DNA from: JBALVT01 sp047612385
Lineage (GTDB): Bacteria; Pseudomonadota; Gammaproteobacteria; Pseudomonadales; Halieaceae
Reading direction: 5' to 3'
DNA: 64,000 nt
NCBI GenBank assembly: GCA_047612385.1
Contig: JBLGAR010000001.1
Location: 62,001-126,000 of the forward strand
The notes beneath the pieces were generated by a model that searched no databases, was not told where the DNA came from, and worked only from the letters and a program-made list of their open reading frames with translations. Below, one piece after another: positions 26,718 to 34,696 of the stretch; positions within the stretch are counted from its first letter, which is position 1; each line of letters opens with the position of its first letter. The position numbers and the translations under genes were made by a program.

Positions 26718-27599
26718 ATGCAGGATTTTAATGGCAAAGTTGCAGTGATAACCGGTGGGGCTAGCGGAGTGGGTCGCTCGTTGGCGTTTTCTCTGGGTCG
26801 TCGCGGCGCAAAGATTGTTGTAGGTGATGTCGATAGAACTGCGATGGCGCAAATTCTGGAAGACCTTGGTAGTGAAAATATCGAGGCGGTTGTAGAAGTC
26901 TGCGATGTGACATCGGTGGACAGTTTGAATCAACTGGCGGATCGAGCCGAGTCCAGCTTTGATGGCATTGATCTTGTGTTTGCCAATGCCGGTATTGGTG
27001 CGGGTGAGTCCGGCGCTATTTGGGATTATTCTGTCAAAGACTGGCAGTGGTGTTTTAATGTCAATATGTGGGGCGTCATCAACACCATGAGTGCCTTCAT
27101 GCCGCGACTAACCGCTCGCAATCAAGAAGCTCATTTTGTTGTTACCGGCTCTGGCAACGGTGCCTTTTTAGTGTATCCGGATCAGCCAATCTACACCGCT
27201 AGCAAAGCGGCGGTTCAGGCTATTACAGAGAATCTGCACTATCAGCTTGTAGCGGCGAACAGCCCCGTCAAAGCCAGCGCCTTGTTTCCCGGCCCCCATG
27301 TGGTGGACACCGGACTTTTTAATTCCGGGCGAGTGCGTCCCGAAGAATTGAAGAAAGATGTTGAAGGCAATGAATCGGGTATAAGCTCTGTCGATGATAT
27401 GAAAAAAATGTGCGCAGAATTTGGTATTGATCTACAGGTTACACATCCTGATGAAGTCGCTGAAATGGCGGTTGAAGGTCTGCAAAAAGATGCGTTTTGG
27501 CTGCTGGCGACAACGCCTGATACTGACCAAAAAATTCGCGCTCGCGCCGAAATGATTCTCAACCGTGAAACACCCGTCGCAAATATGGTTGGTGCTTAA
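26718..27599 (+). CDS. SDR family oxidoreductase
   Basis: A 293-residue short-chain dehydrogenase with VITGGASGVGRS at the N terminus, the NAG motif FANAGIG, a serine in VTGSGNGAF and the Tyr-Lys pair in YTASKAA. The C-terminal part is longer than in a classical 250-residue SDR and fits the subgroup found next to Rieske and amidohydrolase genes. It starts two bases after the Rieske stop. It likely oxidises the alcohol made by the oxygenase or reduces a ketone. Its substrate is unknown. Confidence 0.87.
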   Translation: MQDFNGKVAVITGGASGVGRSLAFSLGRRGAKIVVGDVDRTAMAQILEDLGSENIEAVVEVCDVTSVDSLNQLADRAESSFDGIDLVFANAGIGAGESGAIWDYSVKDWQWCFNVNMWGVINTMSAFMPRLTARNQEAHFVVTGSGNGAFLVYPDQPIYTASKAAVQAITENLHYQLVAANSPVKASALFPGPHVVDTGLFNSGRVRPEELKKDVEGNESGISSVDDMKKMCAEFGIDLQVTHPDEVAEMAVEGLQKDAFWLLATTPDTDQKIRARAEMILNRETPVANMVGA

Positions 27600-27641
27600 G
27601 CCGCCACAATTTCATTACCCATCCGTTTAAGAGGAATGCAA

Positions 27642-28421
27642 ATGTCTAACGAAACCGGTGCACCCCAGGGAAACCCTGGAGATATCGTCAACTGGCCCAT
27701 GCTGAAAATTGTTTATCGGACTGATCCAGCGAAAATTGCAGCGTTGTTGCCACCGGGCATTGAGCCCGGCGCAGAGCCGAATGTTAACCTTACAATCTAC
27801 AACTTTCCGGTGCCCGATGAACCTGAGTATGGGATTGTGACTAGCGTCGACGCTAACTTTAACGGTGTGAAAGGCGAGTATACGTTGGGCTACGGGATCG
27901 ATCAGGAATCGGCAATTTTTGGCAGCCAGGAAATCAATGGCCAACCCAAATACCCCTGTACTACACACTTCTATCGTATGGGGCCGCAAGTGACGGCTCG
28001 CTGCTCTCACCAAGGTTATACCTTTGTTGAATTCAAGGGTGCGTCGACCGGACCTACGGAAATTCCGGAAGATTTTGATCAACATGAATTCTGGATAAAA
28101 GTGTCGCGGGCAGTGAGCGTAGGTGGACCGGCAACAGGATATGACTTCCCGCCGCAGGTGGTTCAGGTCAGCAGTCGCTACGGTACAGCGTGGCGAGAAG
28201 AGGTGCAGGGTGAATTAGTGTTACATGATAGCCCCTGGGATCCTTTGAAAGCTGAGCTGCCCATGCTTGAGCAGCTCTCGGCGTATCTTTGGTGGCCAAA
28301 GTTCCTCAGCCGTGAAATGAAACTGGCTGGCCCGCTGGATCCTGAAGGTTTCCTGCCGTTTGCGGATACGATTTCTGGATCGCGCTGGCCTGGAGAAAAT
28401 GGAGGCCCCAAGAAAGGCTGA
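27642..28421 (+). CDS. Acetoacetate decarboxylase-like protein
   Basis: The start at 27642 (GAGGA six bases upstream) gives 259 residues. The order of segments matches the acetoacetate decarboxylase fold. GSQEINGQPKYP aligns by eye with the Schiff-base lysine region (REIWGFPKK type), which makes Lys103 the candidate catalytic residue. Members include decarboxylases, aldolase-dehydratases and domains of unknown activity. Its place in this operon points to a later step after ring cleavage or side-chain oxidation, but this is inference. The family call is good; the reaction is open. Confidence 0.82.
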   Translation: MSNETGAPQGNPGDIVNWPMLKIVYRTDPAKIAALLPPGIEPGAEPNVNLTIYNFPVPDEPEYGIVTSVDANFNGVKGEYTLGYGIDQESAIFGSQEINGQPKYPCTTHFYRMGPQVTARCSHQGYTFVEFKGASTGPTEIPEDFDQHEFWIKVSRAVSVGGPATGYDFPPQVVQVSSRYGTAWREEVQGELVLHDSPWDPLKAELPMLEQLSAYLWWPKFLSREMKLAGPLDPEGFLPFADTISGSRWPGENGGPKKG

Positions 28422-28443
28422 GTGCTACTGTGGCTCACGGTCT

Positions 28444-28453
28444 TCACCGGTGA
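28444..28453. promoter_or_regulatory. Perfect 10-base palindrome before an MFS gene
   Basis: The palindrome tcaccggtga lies 40 bases upstream of the MFS transporter start and 23 bases after the ADC-like stop codon. It may be part of a weak hairpin with an upstream ctcacgg or an operator. The evidence is only its symmetry. Confidence 0.25.
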
Positions 28454-28493
28454 GATGTAACCGGCATTTCAAACTGACGCGAGGATTCTCTTA

Positions 28494-29672
28494 GTGGCCG
28501 TGTTCCGTGATTGGATCCCCGCACTCGCCGGTATGGGCTGCTTCGCTCTCGGAGCCGGCTTGATTGGAGTCTACGGCTTCTTTGCGAAGCACCTTGCCCA
28601 AGAGTTTGACGTCGGTCTGGCCACGATCAATATAGGCCCCGCCGCGCTGCTTCTTGTGCCTGGGTTGGTTGGTCCCGTGGTGGGTAAGTTTGTCGATAGA
28701 ATACCCATTCGTAGAATAATGCTAACCGGCGCTACCATCGCTATGGTCTCTTTATATCTGGCGAGCAGGTCGAGTACTCTGACTTTGGCAGCAATGTGCT
28801 TTCTCGGTTTTGCACTGGGGCTTGCGATGTACGGTCCGGTGGTAGTCAACGGTTTGTTGATCAAACTGTATTCTGGGCGGGAAGCTCGGGCGCTCGCTAT
28901 TGCGGCTATGGGCATCAGTGTGGCCACGATACTTCTGCCTCCTCTGGTAGGTGTTTTACTTTTCCATTTCGAGTGGCGCGATGTGCTCGCGATGCTGGCT
29001 ATGGGCGCGGGCTTTCTACTTTGGTTGATCATTGTGCTGGGTATACCTGCGCGAGCCGGTTTAGTTGAAAAAGTCTCTGTCGCTACAAATGATAAATCTC
29101 ATCTGTATTCCAATCGAAGCTTCTGGTTGGTTGGCTTGTGTGTCGCCCTAGCGCTCAACGTCTCCATTGTTTTGGCTATCTCTTACCCGCTGCATTTTAT
29201 TAACATTGGATTCTCGATTGCTCAAGCAGGTCTGTTTATCTCGGTGGCCGGCCTTGCCGGTCTATGTGGGAAGGGGGTGTTGGCGGTGTTTGCCGATATA
29301 GTCTCCCGGCACACTAAGGCTGTCGCGTTTGGTTTAATTGTTGGGCAGGCGCTCAGCTTGGTGTTACTGCTGTTTGCCGATAGTGTGGCTACCACCTTTG
29401 CGGTGATGTGCATTGCAGGGTTTTGCAGCGGGGCGTTCATACCGATGCACCCTTACTTAAACAGTCGGTATTTTGGGGCCGATATTATCGGTGAGGTTAA
29501 CGGCGCCCAGATGCCGCTATTTTTACCCTTCGGGTTGATTGGCGCGCCGCTTGCGGGCTACCTGTATGATCTTCAGGGTAACTACGTGGCGGTCTTCTGG
29601 GGTCTCGCTGCAGTTCTGATACTCGCTGGAATCCTGGCATTGGTGTTGCCTAAGGCCAACCCGGTGTCTTAG
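28494..29672 (+). CDS. MFS transporter
   Basis: A 392-residue protein with about twelve membrane spans and the MFS loop GKFVDRIPIRRIM between spans 2 and 3. The overall pattern (single hydrophobic N-terminal helix, central cytoplasmic loop near residue 190, PMHPYLNSRYFG) suggests the monocarboxylate-type branch. GAGGA precedes the GTG start by eight bases. It is the last gene of the oxidative cluster and could import the substrate or export a product. The cargo is unknown. Confidence 0.88.
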   Translation: MAVFRDWIPALAGMGCFALGAGLIGVYGFFAKHLAQEFDVGLATINIGPAALLLVPGLVGPVVGKFVDRIPIRRIMLTGATIAMVSLYLASRSSTLTLAAMCFLGFALGLAMYGPVVVNGLLIKLYSGREARALAIAAMGISVATILLPPLVGVLLFHFEWRDVLAMLAMGAGFLLWLIIVLGIPARAGLVEKVSVATNDKSHLYSNRSFWLVGLCVALALNVSIVLAISYPLHFINIGFSIAQAGLFISVAGLAGLCGKGVLAVFADIVSRHTKAVAFGLIVGQALSLVLLLFADSVATTFAVMCIAGFCSGAFIPMHPYLNSRYFGADIIGEVNGAQMPLFLPFGLIGAPLAGYLYDLQGNYVAVFWGLAAVLILAGILALVLPKANPVS

Positions 29673-29702
29673 TGCTTACACCCGTTTCCGAGTCATTTTT
29701 GA

Positions 29703-29716
29703 TGTAACCGATTACA
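29703..29716. promoter_or_regulatory. Probable LacI-family operator
   Basis: The 14-base sequence tgtaaccgattaca is a near-perfect palindrome centred on CG, the hallmark of LacI-family operators, with one unpaired position. It lies 54 bases upstream of the ThuA gene, where an operator for the operon is expected. A LacI-type protein is encoded at 37832, but any link between them is inferred. Confidence 0.42.
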
Positions 29717-29770
29717 TAATTTTGTACACTTGGCTACCTTGTAGCTCGGACTTCCCGAAAGGTTTGCTCA

Positions 29771-30628
29771 ATGCTAAAAATGATAATAATTGCTGTTGTG
29801 CTGGCGCTCGTGGTTTTCACCAGTATCACTTTTTTCAATCTTCGCTCCAATGGCTTGTTTAGATCGCCCGTTTATGACGCTCAGGCCCCGGATATCCCTG
29901 ATTTAAAACATCCCGCCATTCTGGTGCTGAGTAAAACCAATGGGTTTATCCACAAAGAGGGCCTGCCTGCGGCGGGTAAAATGTTGGAGGAGTTAGCTCT
30001 CGAGCACAATTGGCATCTTTATCAGAGCGAGAATGCGGCCACCCATAATCCCACAGACCTCGCGCGCTTTGATGTGGTGATATGGAACAATACATCAGGT
30101 GACATTCTTACCCTGGAACAACGTCGGGCTTTCAAGTCTTGGTTAAGCGATGGAGGTCAATGGCTGGGGCTGCACGCCGCGGGCGGTGATCCGTCCTACG
30201 ATTGGCGGTGGTATGCAGATACTCTGATTGGGGCGCAGTTCTTTGGCCACACCATGTCGCCTCAGTTTCAGGATGCCGACGTGCTTGTCGTAGCGCAATC
30301 GGAGTTAACTGAACAATTACCCAGGCCTTGGACGATCCCCCAGGAGGAGTGGTACGCCTTTGACCGCAATCCCCGGGATACGGGTTCCACCATACTGCTG
30401 GCTTTGGACGAAACGTCCTATGATACCGACGAAACGGTCTTCCCCGATCCCTCAATGCCCGGGGAGCATCCAATCGCCTGGACTCATTCAATCGGCAAGG
30501 GCACTATCATTTATTCGGGGATTGGGCATGGCGCAGCGACGTATGAGCTGCCCGAATACCGAGAATTTCTGGTCAGGTCTATCAATTCCCTTATTGGGCG
30601 AGTTGAGTTGGTTGAGACATCGGAATAG
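29771..30628 (+). CDS. ThuA-domain protein, membrane-anchored or exported
   Basis: A 285-residue protein with an N-terminal hydrophobic segment (about residues 3-24) followed by a ThuA domain of the glutamine-amidotransferase-like fold. Family features are WLGLHAAGGDPSYDW and IGAQFFGHTMSP. ThuA-type proteins act in the 3-keto pathway of trehalose and related sugars. AAGG precedes the ATG by eight bases. It opens a coupled operon ending with a GMC dehydrogenase and a sugar-isomerase-fold protein. The role here as a 3-keto-sugar processing protein is inferred from the operon. Confidence 0.86.
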   Translation: MLKMIIIAVVLALVVFTSITFFNLRSNGLFRSPVYDAQAPDIPDLKHPAILVLSKTNGFIHKEGLPAAGKMLEELALEHNWHLYQSENAATHNPTDLARFDVVIWNNTSGDILTLEQRRAFKSWLSDGGQWLGLHAAGGDPSYDWRWYADTLIGAQFFGHTMSPQFQDADVLVVAQSELTEQLPRPWTIPQEEWYAFDRNPRDTGSTILLALDETSYDTDETVFPDPSMPGEHPIAWTHSIGKGTIIYSGIGHGAATYELPEYREFLVRSINSLIGRVELVETSE

Positions 30629-30645
30629 CTATCGGGAGGTTTAGC

Positions 30646-30894
30646 ATGTGGGCTTTATTGTGGGGTGTCGGAGTCGCCTTTTATCTGCGTTTTGGCTTGG
30701 AAGCTACCGCTTGGTTTTTTTATGAGGCGAGTCATGCGCTCAACATAGACTCACTGTATTGGGGGTACACTGTTTTTCGTGGTGGTGCCTTTGCCTTTGG
30801 GCTGTGGGGGTATCAGACCCTGGCGTGTTTAGGAATAGGGTTGTTAGTGGGTCTACTCATTTTCTGGCGATCCACGGCCCGGGAGACTGTATGA
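30646..30894 (+). CDS. Small two-helix membrane protein of unknown function
   Basis: An 82-residue protein with two probable membrane spans, residues 2-24 and about 58-73. GGGAGG lies upstream of the ATG. Its stop overlaps the next gene in an ATGA (30891-30894), so it is translationally coupled to the Tat-exported subunit. I do not recognise the sequence. Position and coupling suggest a small anchor or accessory subunit of the GMC dehydrogenase complex. Confidence 0.72.
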   Translation: MWALLWGVGVAFYLRFGLEATAWFFYEASHALNIDSLYWGYTVFRGGAFAFGLWGYQTLACLGIGLLVGLLIFWRSTARETV

Positions 30895-31520
30895 ACAGAC
30901 GAGAATTTTTACAGTGTGCGGCGGTGTTGGCTGCCGGCTCTGTCGCACTGCCCAGCAGCTGGGTGCTGAGTGAGGAACAAAGCACCTTTATCGCCGGTCA
31001 GAGAAACTATATTGATCGTAGTATCGCAACTTTCTTTACCCCGCAACAACGAGCCACAGTTGCGGCCATCGCCGAACAAATTATACCAGCGACAGATACC
31101 CCCGGTGCCGCCGACGCAGGCGCGGGAAAGTTTATTGAACTGATGGTTGCGGATTGGTTTACGGAAGAAGAGCGTGCGCTTTTCATGTCTGGGCTAACCC
31201 AACTTGAGAGTGAATCTGCGGTGCCCTTTGCCAGCCTCGGCTCAGGGCAGCAGCTTTCCTTGCTGGAACAATTAGAAGACGATGCCGGAGATTCCACTTG
31301 GTATAACCTGGGCAATGTTACCCGTATATGGGATGAATCTGCGCCCTTTATTTGCCAGATGAAGGAACTGACAGTACTGGGCTTCATGCTATCTGAAGTC
31401 GGATCCACAGAATTTCTTAGGGAAAACCTTATGGGTACTTTCGATGGTGGTTTGCCTCTTTCTCCCGAGGATCCAGCCTACGCGGCGGAGCTTCCGTTGC
31501 GATTGATGGCCCGGGGCTAG
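30891..31520 (+). CDS. Gluconate 2-dehydrogenase subunit 3-like Tat protein
   Basis: The start at 30891 gives 209 residues with a twin-arginine signal, NRREFLQ near the N terminus, followed by a hydrophobic stretch. The mature part resembles the gamma subunit family of gluconate 2-dehydrogenase (QRATVAAIAEQIIPATD, then DAGAGKFIELMVADW). This subunit carries the GMC flavoprotein across the membrane in a folded complex. The GMC gene follows five bases later, as expected. A longer in-frame start would destroy the signal. Confidence 0.78.
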   Translation: MNRREFLQCAAVLAAGSVALPSSWVLSEEQSTFIAGQRNYIDRSIATFFTPQQRATVAAIAEQIIPATDTPGAADAGAGKFIELMVADWFTEEERALFMSGLTQLESESAVPFASLGSGQQLSLLEQLEDDAGDSTWYNLGNVTRIWDESAPFICQMKELTVLGFMLSEVGSTEFLRENLMGTFDGGLPLSPEDPAYAAELPLRLMARG

Positions 31521-31525
31521 TCGGT

Positions 31526-33235
31526 ATGAGCGAAACACAGTTTGATGCCATTGTCGTAGGCTCGGGTATTTCCGGTGGCTGGGCGGCCAAGGAGTTAACA
31601 GAGCGCGGCCTTAAAGTTTTGATTTTAGAGCGAGGACAAGACGTACAGCACGGGTCAGATTATAAGGGCGAGCATGCGCCAGCCTCTAAAATTAAGTTTC
31701 ACGGAATGCCTGATAGAGAGCGCGATGCTCGAGACTATGCAATTCAGAGCACCTCCTATGCCTTCAGCGAAGCCAACATCAATTACTGGAATGTGGATAG
31801 CGAGAACCCCTATATTCAGACTCCAGATAAGCCCTTTCACTGGAAGCGTGCCGATGTGGTCGGAGGCAGATCTCTGCTGTGGGGGCGCCAGGTCTATCGC
31901 TGGAGCGAGCAGGATTTCAAAGCCAACGCCACCGATGGCAGTGGCATACCCTGGCCCGTCGACTATTCGGACATTGCGCCCTGGTACAGCCATGTTGAGA
32001 AGTTTATTGGCGTAAGCGGTGAGGCGGAGGGCTTGGCGCATTTGCCGGACAGCGAATTTCTGCCGGCGATGGAATATTACGATGTGGAAAAAACCATCAA
32101 AGGACGAGTAAAGAAAAAACTTCCCGAGTTGACGATTACTATGGGCAGGGCGGCAGTTTTAACGCAAGACCACAACGGTCGCGCAGCTTGTCACTACTGT
32201 GGCCCCTGCCACCGGGGTTGCTCAACCGGTAGTTATTTCAGTTCCCAAAGCTCAACTCTGCCGGCGGCTCGAGCCACTGGCAATTTAACGGTGCTACCCA
32301 ATCAGGTAGTGGAACGCCTGGAACACGATGAATCGGGCAAACGTATTACCTCAGTTAAGGCTATCGATACGCAAACGGGAGAGCGACGGGAGTACACCGC
32401 AAAAATCTTTTTCTTATGCGCGTCCACTGTCGCCACAGCGCAGATCATGCTCAATTCCACTAGTACTTTGCACCCTAGTGGCCTGAGTAATAAAAGTGGA
32501 GCCCTTGGCAGAAACATCATGGACCATATGATGTATGGGCATATAGGCATGATGGTGGATAACACCGATGGCTACTATCAGGGCAATCGCCCCAACGGCT
32601 TGTACATACCCAGGTTCCGCAACGTTGGGGGGCGCGATGATGATGCTGACTTTTTACGGGGCTATGGTTACCAGGCTCATGTCGTTCGACCCGATTGGCA
32701 AACTTCTTTTAACACCAAGGGTTTTGGAATCGATTACAAGGAATCATTGCGTAGGCCGGGATCTTACTGGATATGGGCACTGGGTGGTTTTATTGAATGC
32801 CTCCCCCAGGAGAACAACAGGCTCTACCTGCACGATAGTAAGAAAGACCGATTCGGTATTCCCCAAGTGGTCACGGAATTTGAATGGGGTGAAAATGAGA
32901 TGCGCCTGGCCAGAGATTCAGCTACGCAAGCCGGAAAGATTTTTCGTGCTGCGGGTGCTGTTTACTATCAGGAATCTGATATTGATTCTATTAGTGTCGG
33001 CGGAGCTGGCGTTCACGAGATGGGCACCGCGCGTATGGGGGATGACCCTAGCCAATCGGTACTCAATAAATACAATCAGGCACACGAGCTTAAAAACCTG
33101 TTCGTCACGGATGGTTCGTTTATGACTTCGTCTGCTTGTGTGAACCCATCGCTCACCTATATGGCGTTTACCGCAAGAGCTTGCGACTACGCCGTTACTG
33201 CGCTTAATGATGGACGGTTGGCGGGCTCTGCATGA
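31526..33235 (+). CDS. GMC family oxidoreductase, sugar/polyol dehydrogenase type
   Basis: A 569-residue flavoprotein. The FAD motif is GSGISGGWAAKEL (12-24), with LILERG at the end of the second strand. Four cysteines in CHYCGPCHRGC (Cys222, Cys225, Cys228, Cys232) look like a metal or Fe-S site near the substrate pocket. The catalytic end reads HEMGTARMG and then NPSLTYMAFTARA, giving the His/Asn pair of GMC enzymes. It has no signal of its own and is probably exported with the Tat subunit encoded just before it. In this operon type it oxidises a glycoside at carbon 3; that is inference. Confidence 0.9.
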   Translation: MSETQFDAIVVGSGISGGWAAKELTERGLKVLILERGQDVQHGSDYKGEHAPASKIKFHGMPDRERDARDYAIQSTSYAFSEANINYWNVDSENPYIQTPDKPFHWKRADVVGGRSLLWGRQVYRWSEQDFKANATDGSGIPWPVDYSDIAPWYSHVEKFIGVSGEAEGLAHLPDSEFLPAMEYYDVEKTIKGRVKKKLPELTITMGRAAVLTQDHNGRAACHYCGPCHRGCSTGSYFSSQSSTLPAARATGNLTVLPNQVVERLEHDESGKRITSVKAIDTQTGERREYTAKIFFLCASTVATAQIMLNSTSTLHPSGLSNKSGALGRNIMDHMMYGHIGMMVDNTDGYYQGNRPNGLYIPRFRNVGGRDDDADFLRGYGYQAHVVRPDWQTSFNTKGFGIDYKESLRRPGSYWIWALGGFIECLPQENNRLYLHDSKKDRFGIPQVVTEFEWGENEMRLARDSATQAGKIFRAAGAVYYQESDIDSISVGGAGVHEMGTARMGDDPSQSVLNKYNQAHELKNLFVTDGSFMTSSACVNPSLTYMAFTARACDYAVTALNDGRLAGSA

Positions 33236-34080
33236 ATGTCAAAATAGGCATGAATATGTTGTTGTGGGGGGCTCAAACTCAGGTTTCCCATATTCCGGTC
33301 TTTGAGAATATTGCCAGTGCGGGTTTTGACGGAGTAGAAATTTCTGTTGTGGGTCAGGATAAATCTGACCTGAAGATTATGCGCGGCGCTATTGCCGATC
33401 TGGGCATGTCGCTCACCGCCAGCACTTTTGTCCCGGTCGAAGTAAACCCGATTGCTGCGGATGCCGCCGTGCGTGCTCTCTCAGTTGATTATCTGAAGGA
33501 GCGTATAGACGAAGCCGCGTATTTAGGAAGCGATATTTTAGTGGGGGGTATCTACCAGGCGCATAAATATTTTAGTGGACGAGGGCCCACTGATCAGGAA
33601 TGGGAGTGGAGCAGGCAGTATTTGCGGGAGGCGGGAGAGCATGCACGGGACGCGGGTATAAGGTTGGGTTTGGAGTTTCTAAATCGATTTGAGGTGTATC
33701 TCATTAATACTGCGGCGGATGCCGCCAAGATGTGTCGAGATGTCGGTCTGGATAATGTGGGAGTCTTATACGATACCCACCATGCAAATATTGAAGACCC
33801 GAATCCGGCCATTGCGCTGCCCAGTTGCAGCGATCATTTGATGCACGTTCATCTGAGCGAAAGCCATCGGGGTACACTGGGCACAGGCCAGGTGAAGTGG
33901 GAGGAAACTTTCGCCACACTAAAGTTCCTGGAATACAGCGGCTGGTTGACTATAGAAGCCTTTGGCACTTCCGATGAGGCCATTGTTGGTGCGGCTAATC
34001 TTTGGCGCAATGCTTTTGATTCGCCAGAGCAGGTTTACACCGATGGTATCGACTTTATCCGCCAAGGGTTAGCCCACTAA
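33232..34080 (+). CDS. Xylose-isomerase-fold sugar epimerase/isomerase
   Basis: A 282-residue TIM-barrel protein of the AP-endonuclease-2/xylose isomerase superfamily. GVEISVVGQ, LGLEFLNRFEVYL, GVLYDTHHANIED, HVHLSESHRG and LTIEAFG supply the usual metal-binding Glu, Asp and His residues. It overlaps the GMC gene in an ATGA at 33232-33235. In operons with ThuA and GMC it may isomerise or cleave a 3-keto-sugar. Its stop overlaps the convergent Lrp gene by four bases. Confidence 0.87.
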   Translation: MNVKIGMNMLLWGAQTQVSHIPVFENIASAGFDGVEISVVGQDKSDLKIMRGAIADLGMSLTASTFVPVEVNPIAADAAVRALSVDYLKERIDEAAYLGSDILVGGIYQAHKYFSGRGPTDQEWEWSRQYLREAGEHARDAGIRLGLEFLNRFEVYLINTAADAAKMCRDVGLDNVGVLYDTHHANIEDPNPAIALPSCSDHLMHVHLSESHRGTLGTGQVKWEETFATLKFLEYSGWLTIEAFGTSDEAIVGAANLWRNAFDSPEQVYTDGIDFIRQGLAH

Positions 34081-34523
34081 AGCGGCAGCTCCGTAGTGTA
34101 TTTAATCTCTTCCATGACGAAGCCGGCGGTCACATCGAACAAATCAGCTTTTATCAGTTCTTTGTAGAGCCTGTCGTAGTCGGGCATGTCTTTAACGATA
34201 GCCTTGAGCATATAGTCCGCTTCTCCCCCCATGCGATAAGCCTCCAGGATGCCGGGAATGCCCTCTACCACTGATTTAAATTGCTTGGCCCACTTTTCAT
34301 TGTGCTGGTTGGTCTTCACGGAAATAAACACCTTCAGCGATAAATCCAGGGCCGTCGAATTCAGTAAGGTAACCCTTCCCTGAATAATGTCTTCCTTTTC
34401 CAGCTTTTGAATGCGACGCCAGCATGCGGACTTGGAGATACCTACGATCTGGGCGAGATCCCCTACGGACAATGCGGCGTTTGCTTGAAGCTGGGAGAGT
34501 AGAGTCTTGTCCAATTTATCCAT
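34077..34523 (-). CDS. Lrp/AsnC family transcriptional regulator
   Basis: The start at 34523 (AAGG seven bases upstream) gives 148 residues, the normal length. An N-terminal winged helix-turn-helix (MDKLDKTLLSQLQANAALSV, then QIVGISKSACWRRIQKLEKE) is followed by the ligand-binding RAM domain (VFISVKTNQHNEKW, MGGEADYMLKAIVKDMPDY). It probably senses an amino acid. It is divergent from the class V aminotransferase-fold gene at 34697, which is its most likely target. Confidence 0.9.
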   Translation of the reverse strand: MDKLDKTLLSQLQANAALSVGDLAQIVGISKSACWRRIQKLEKEDIIQGRVTLLNSTALDLSLKVFISVKTNQHNEKWAKQFKSVVEGIPGILEAYRMGGEADYMLKAIVKDMPDYDRLYKELIKADLFDVTAGFVMEEIKYTTELPL

Positions 34524-34696
34524 TGAGATGCCTTGTGGGGTTCGGTTAACTTGGATTAATCGAGATAAAGTACCACTATTGGCTAATATATTGACACAAT
34601 AATCCGATATTACACGCATAGAGGCATCAAATGGGGACAATGTTCCGCCTTTTCGGCGTTATGCTCTGACCATGACTTACCTTGGAGCATATTTGG

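Noticed and set aside
32568..33125. A 185-codon frame within the GMC gene on the same strand
   Set aside because: It is a different reading frame inside a well-supported flavoprotein gene.
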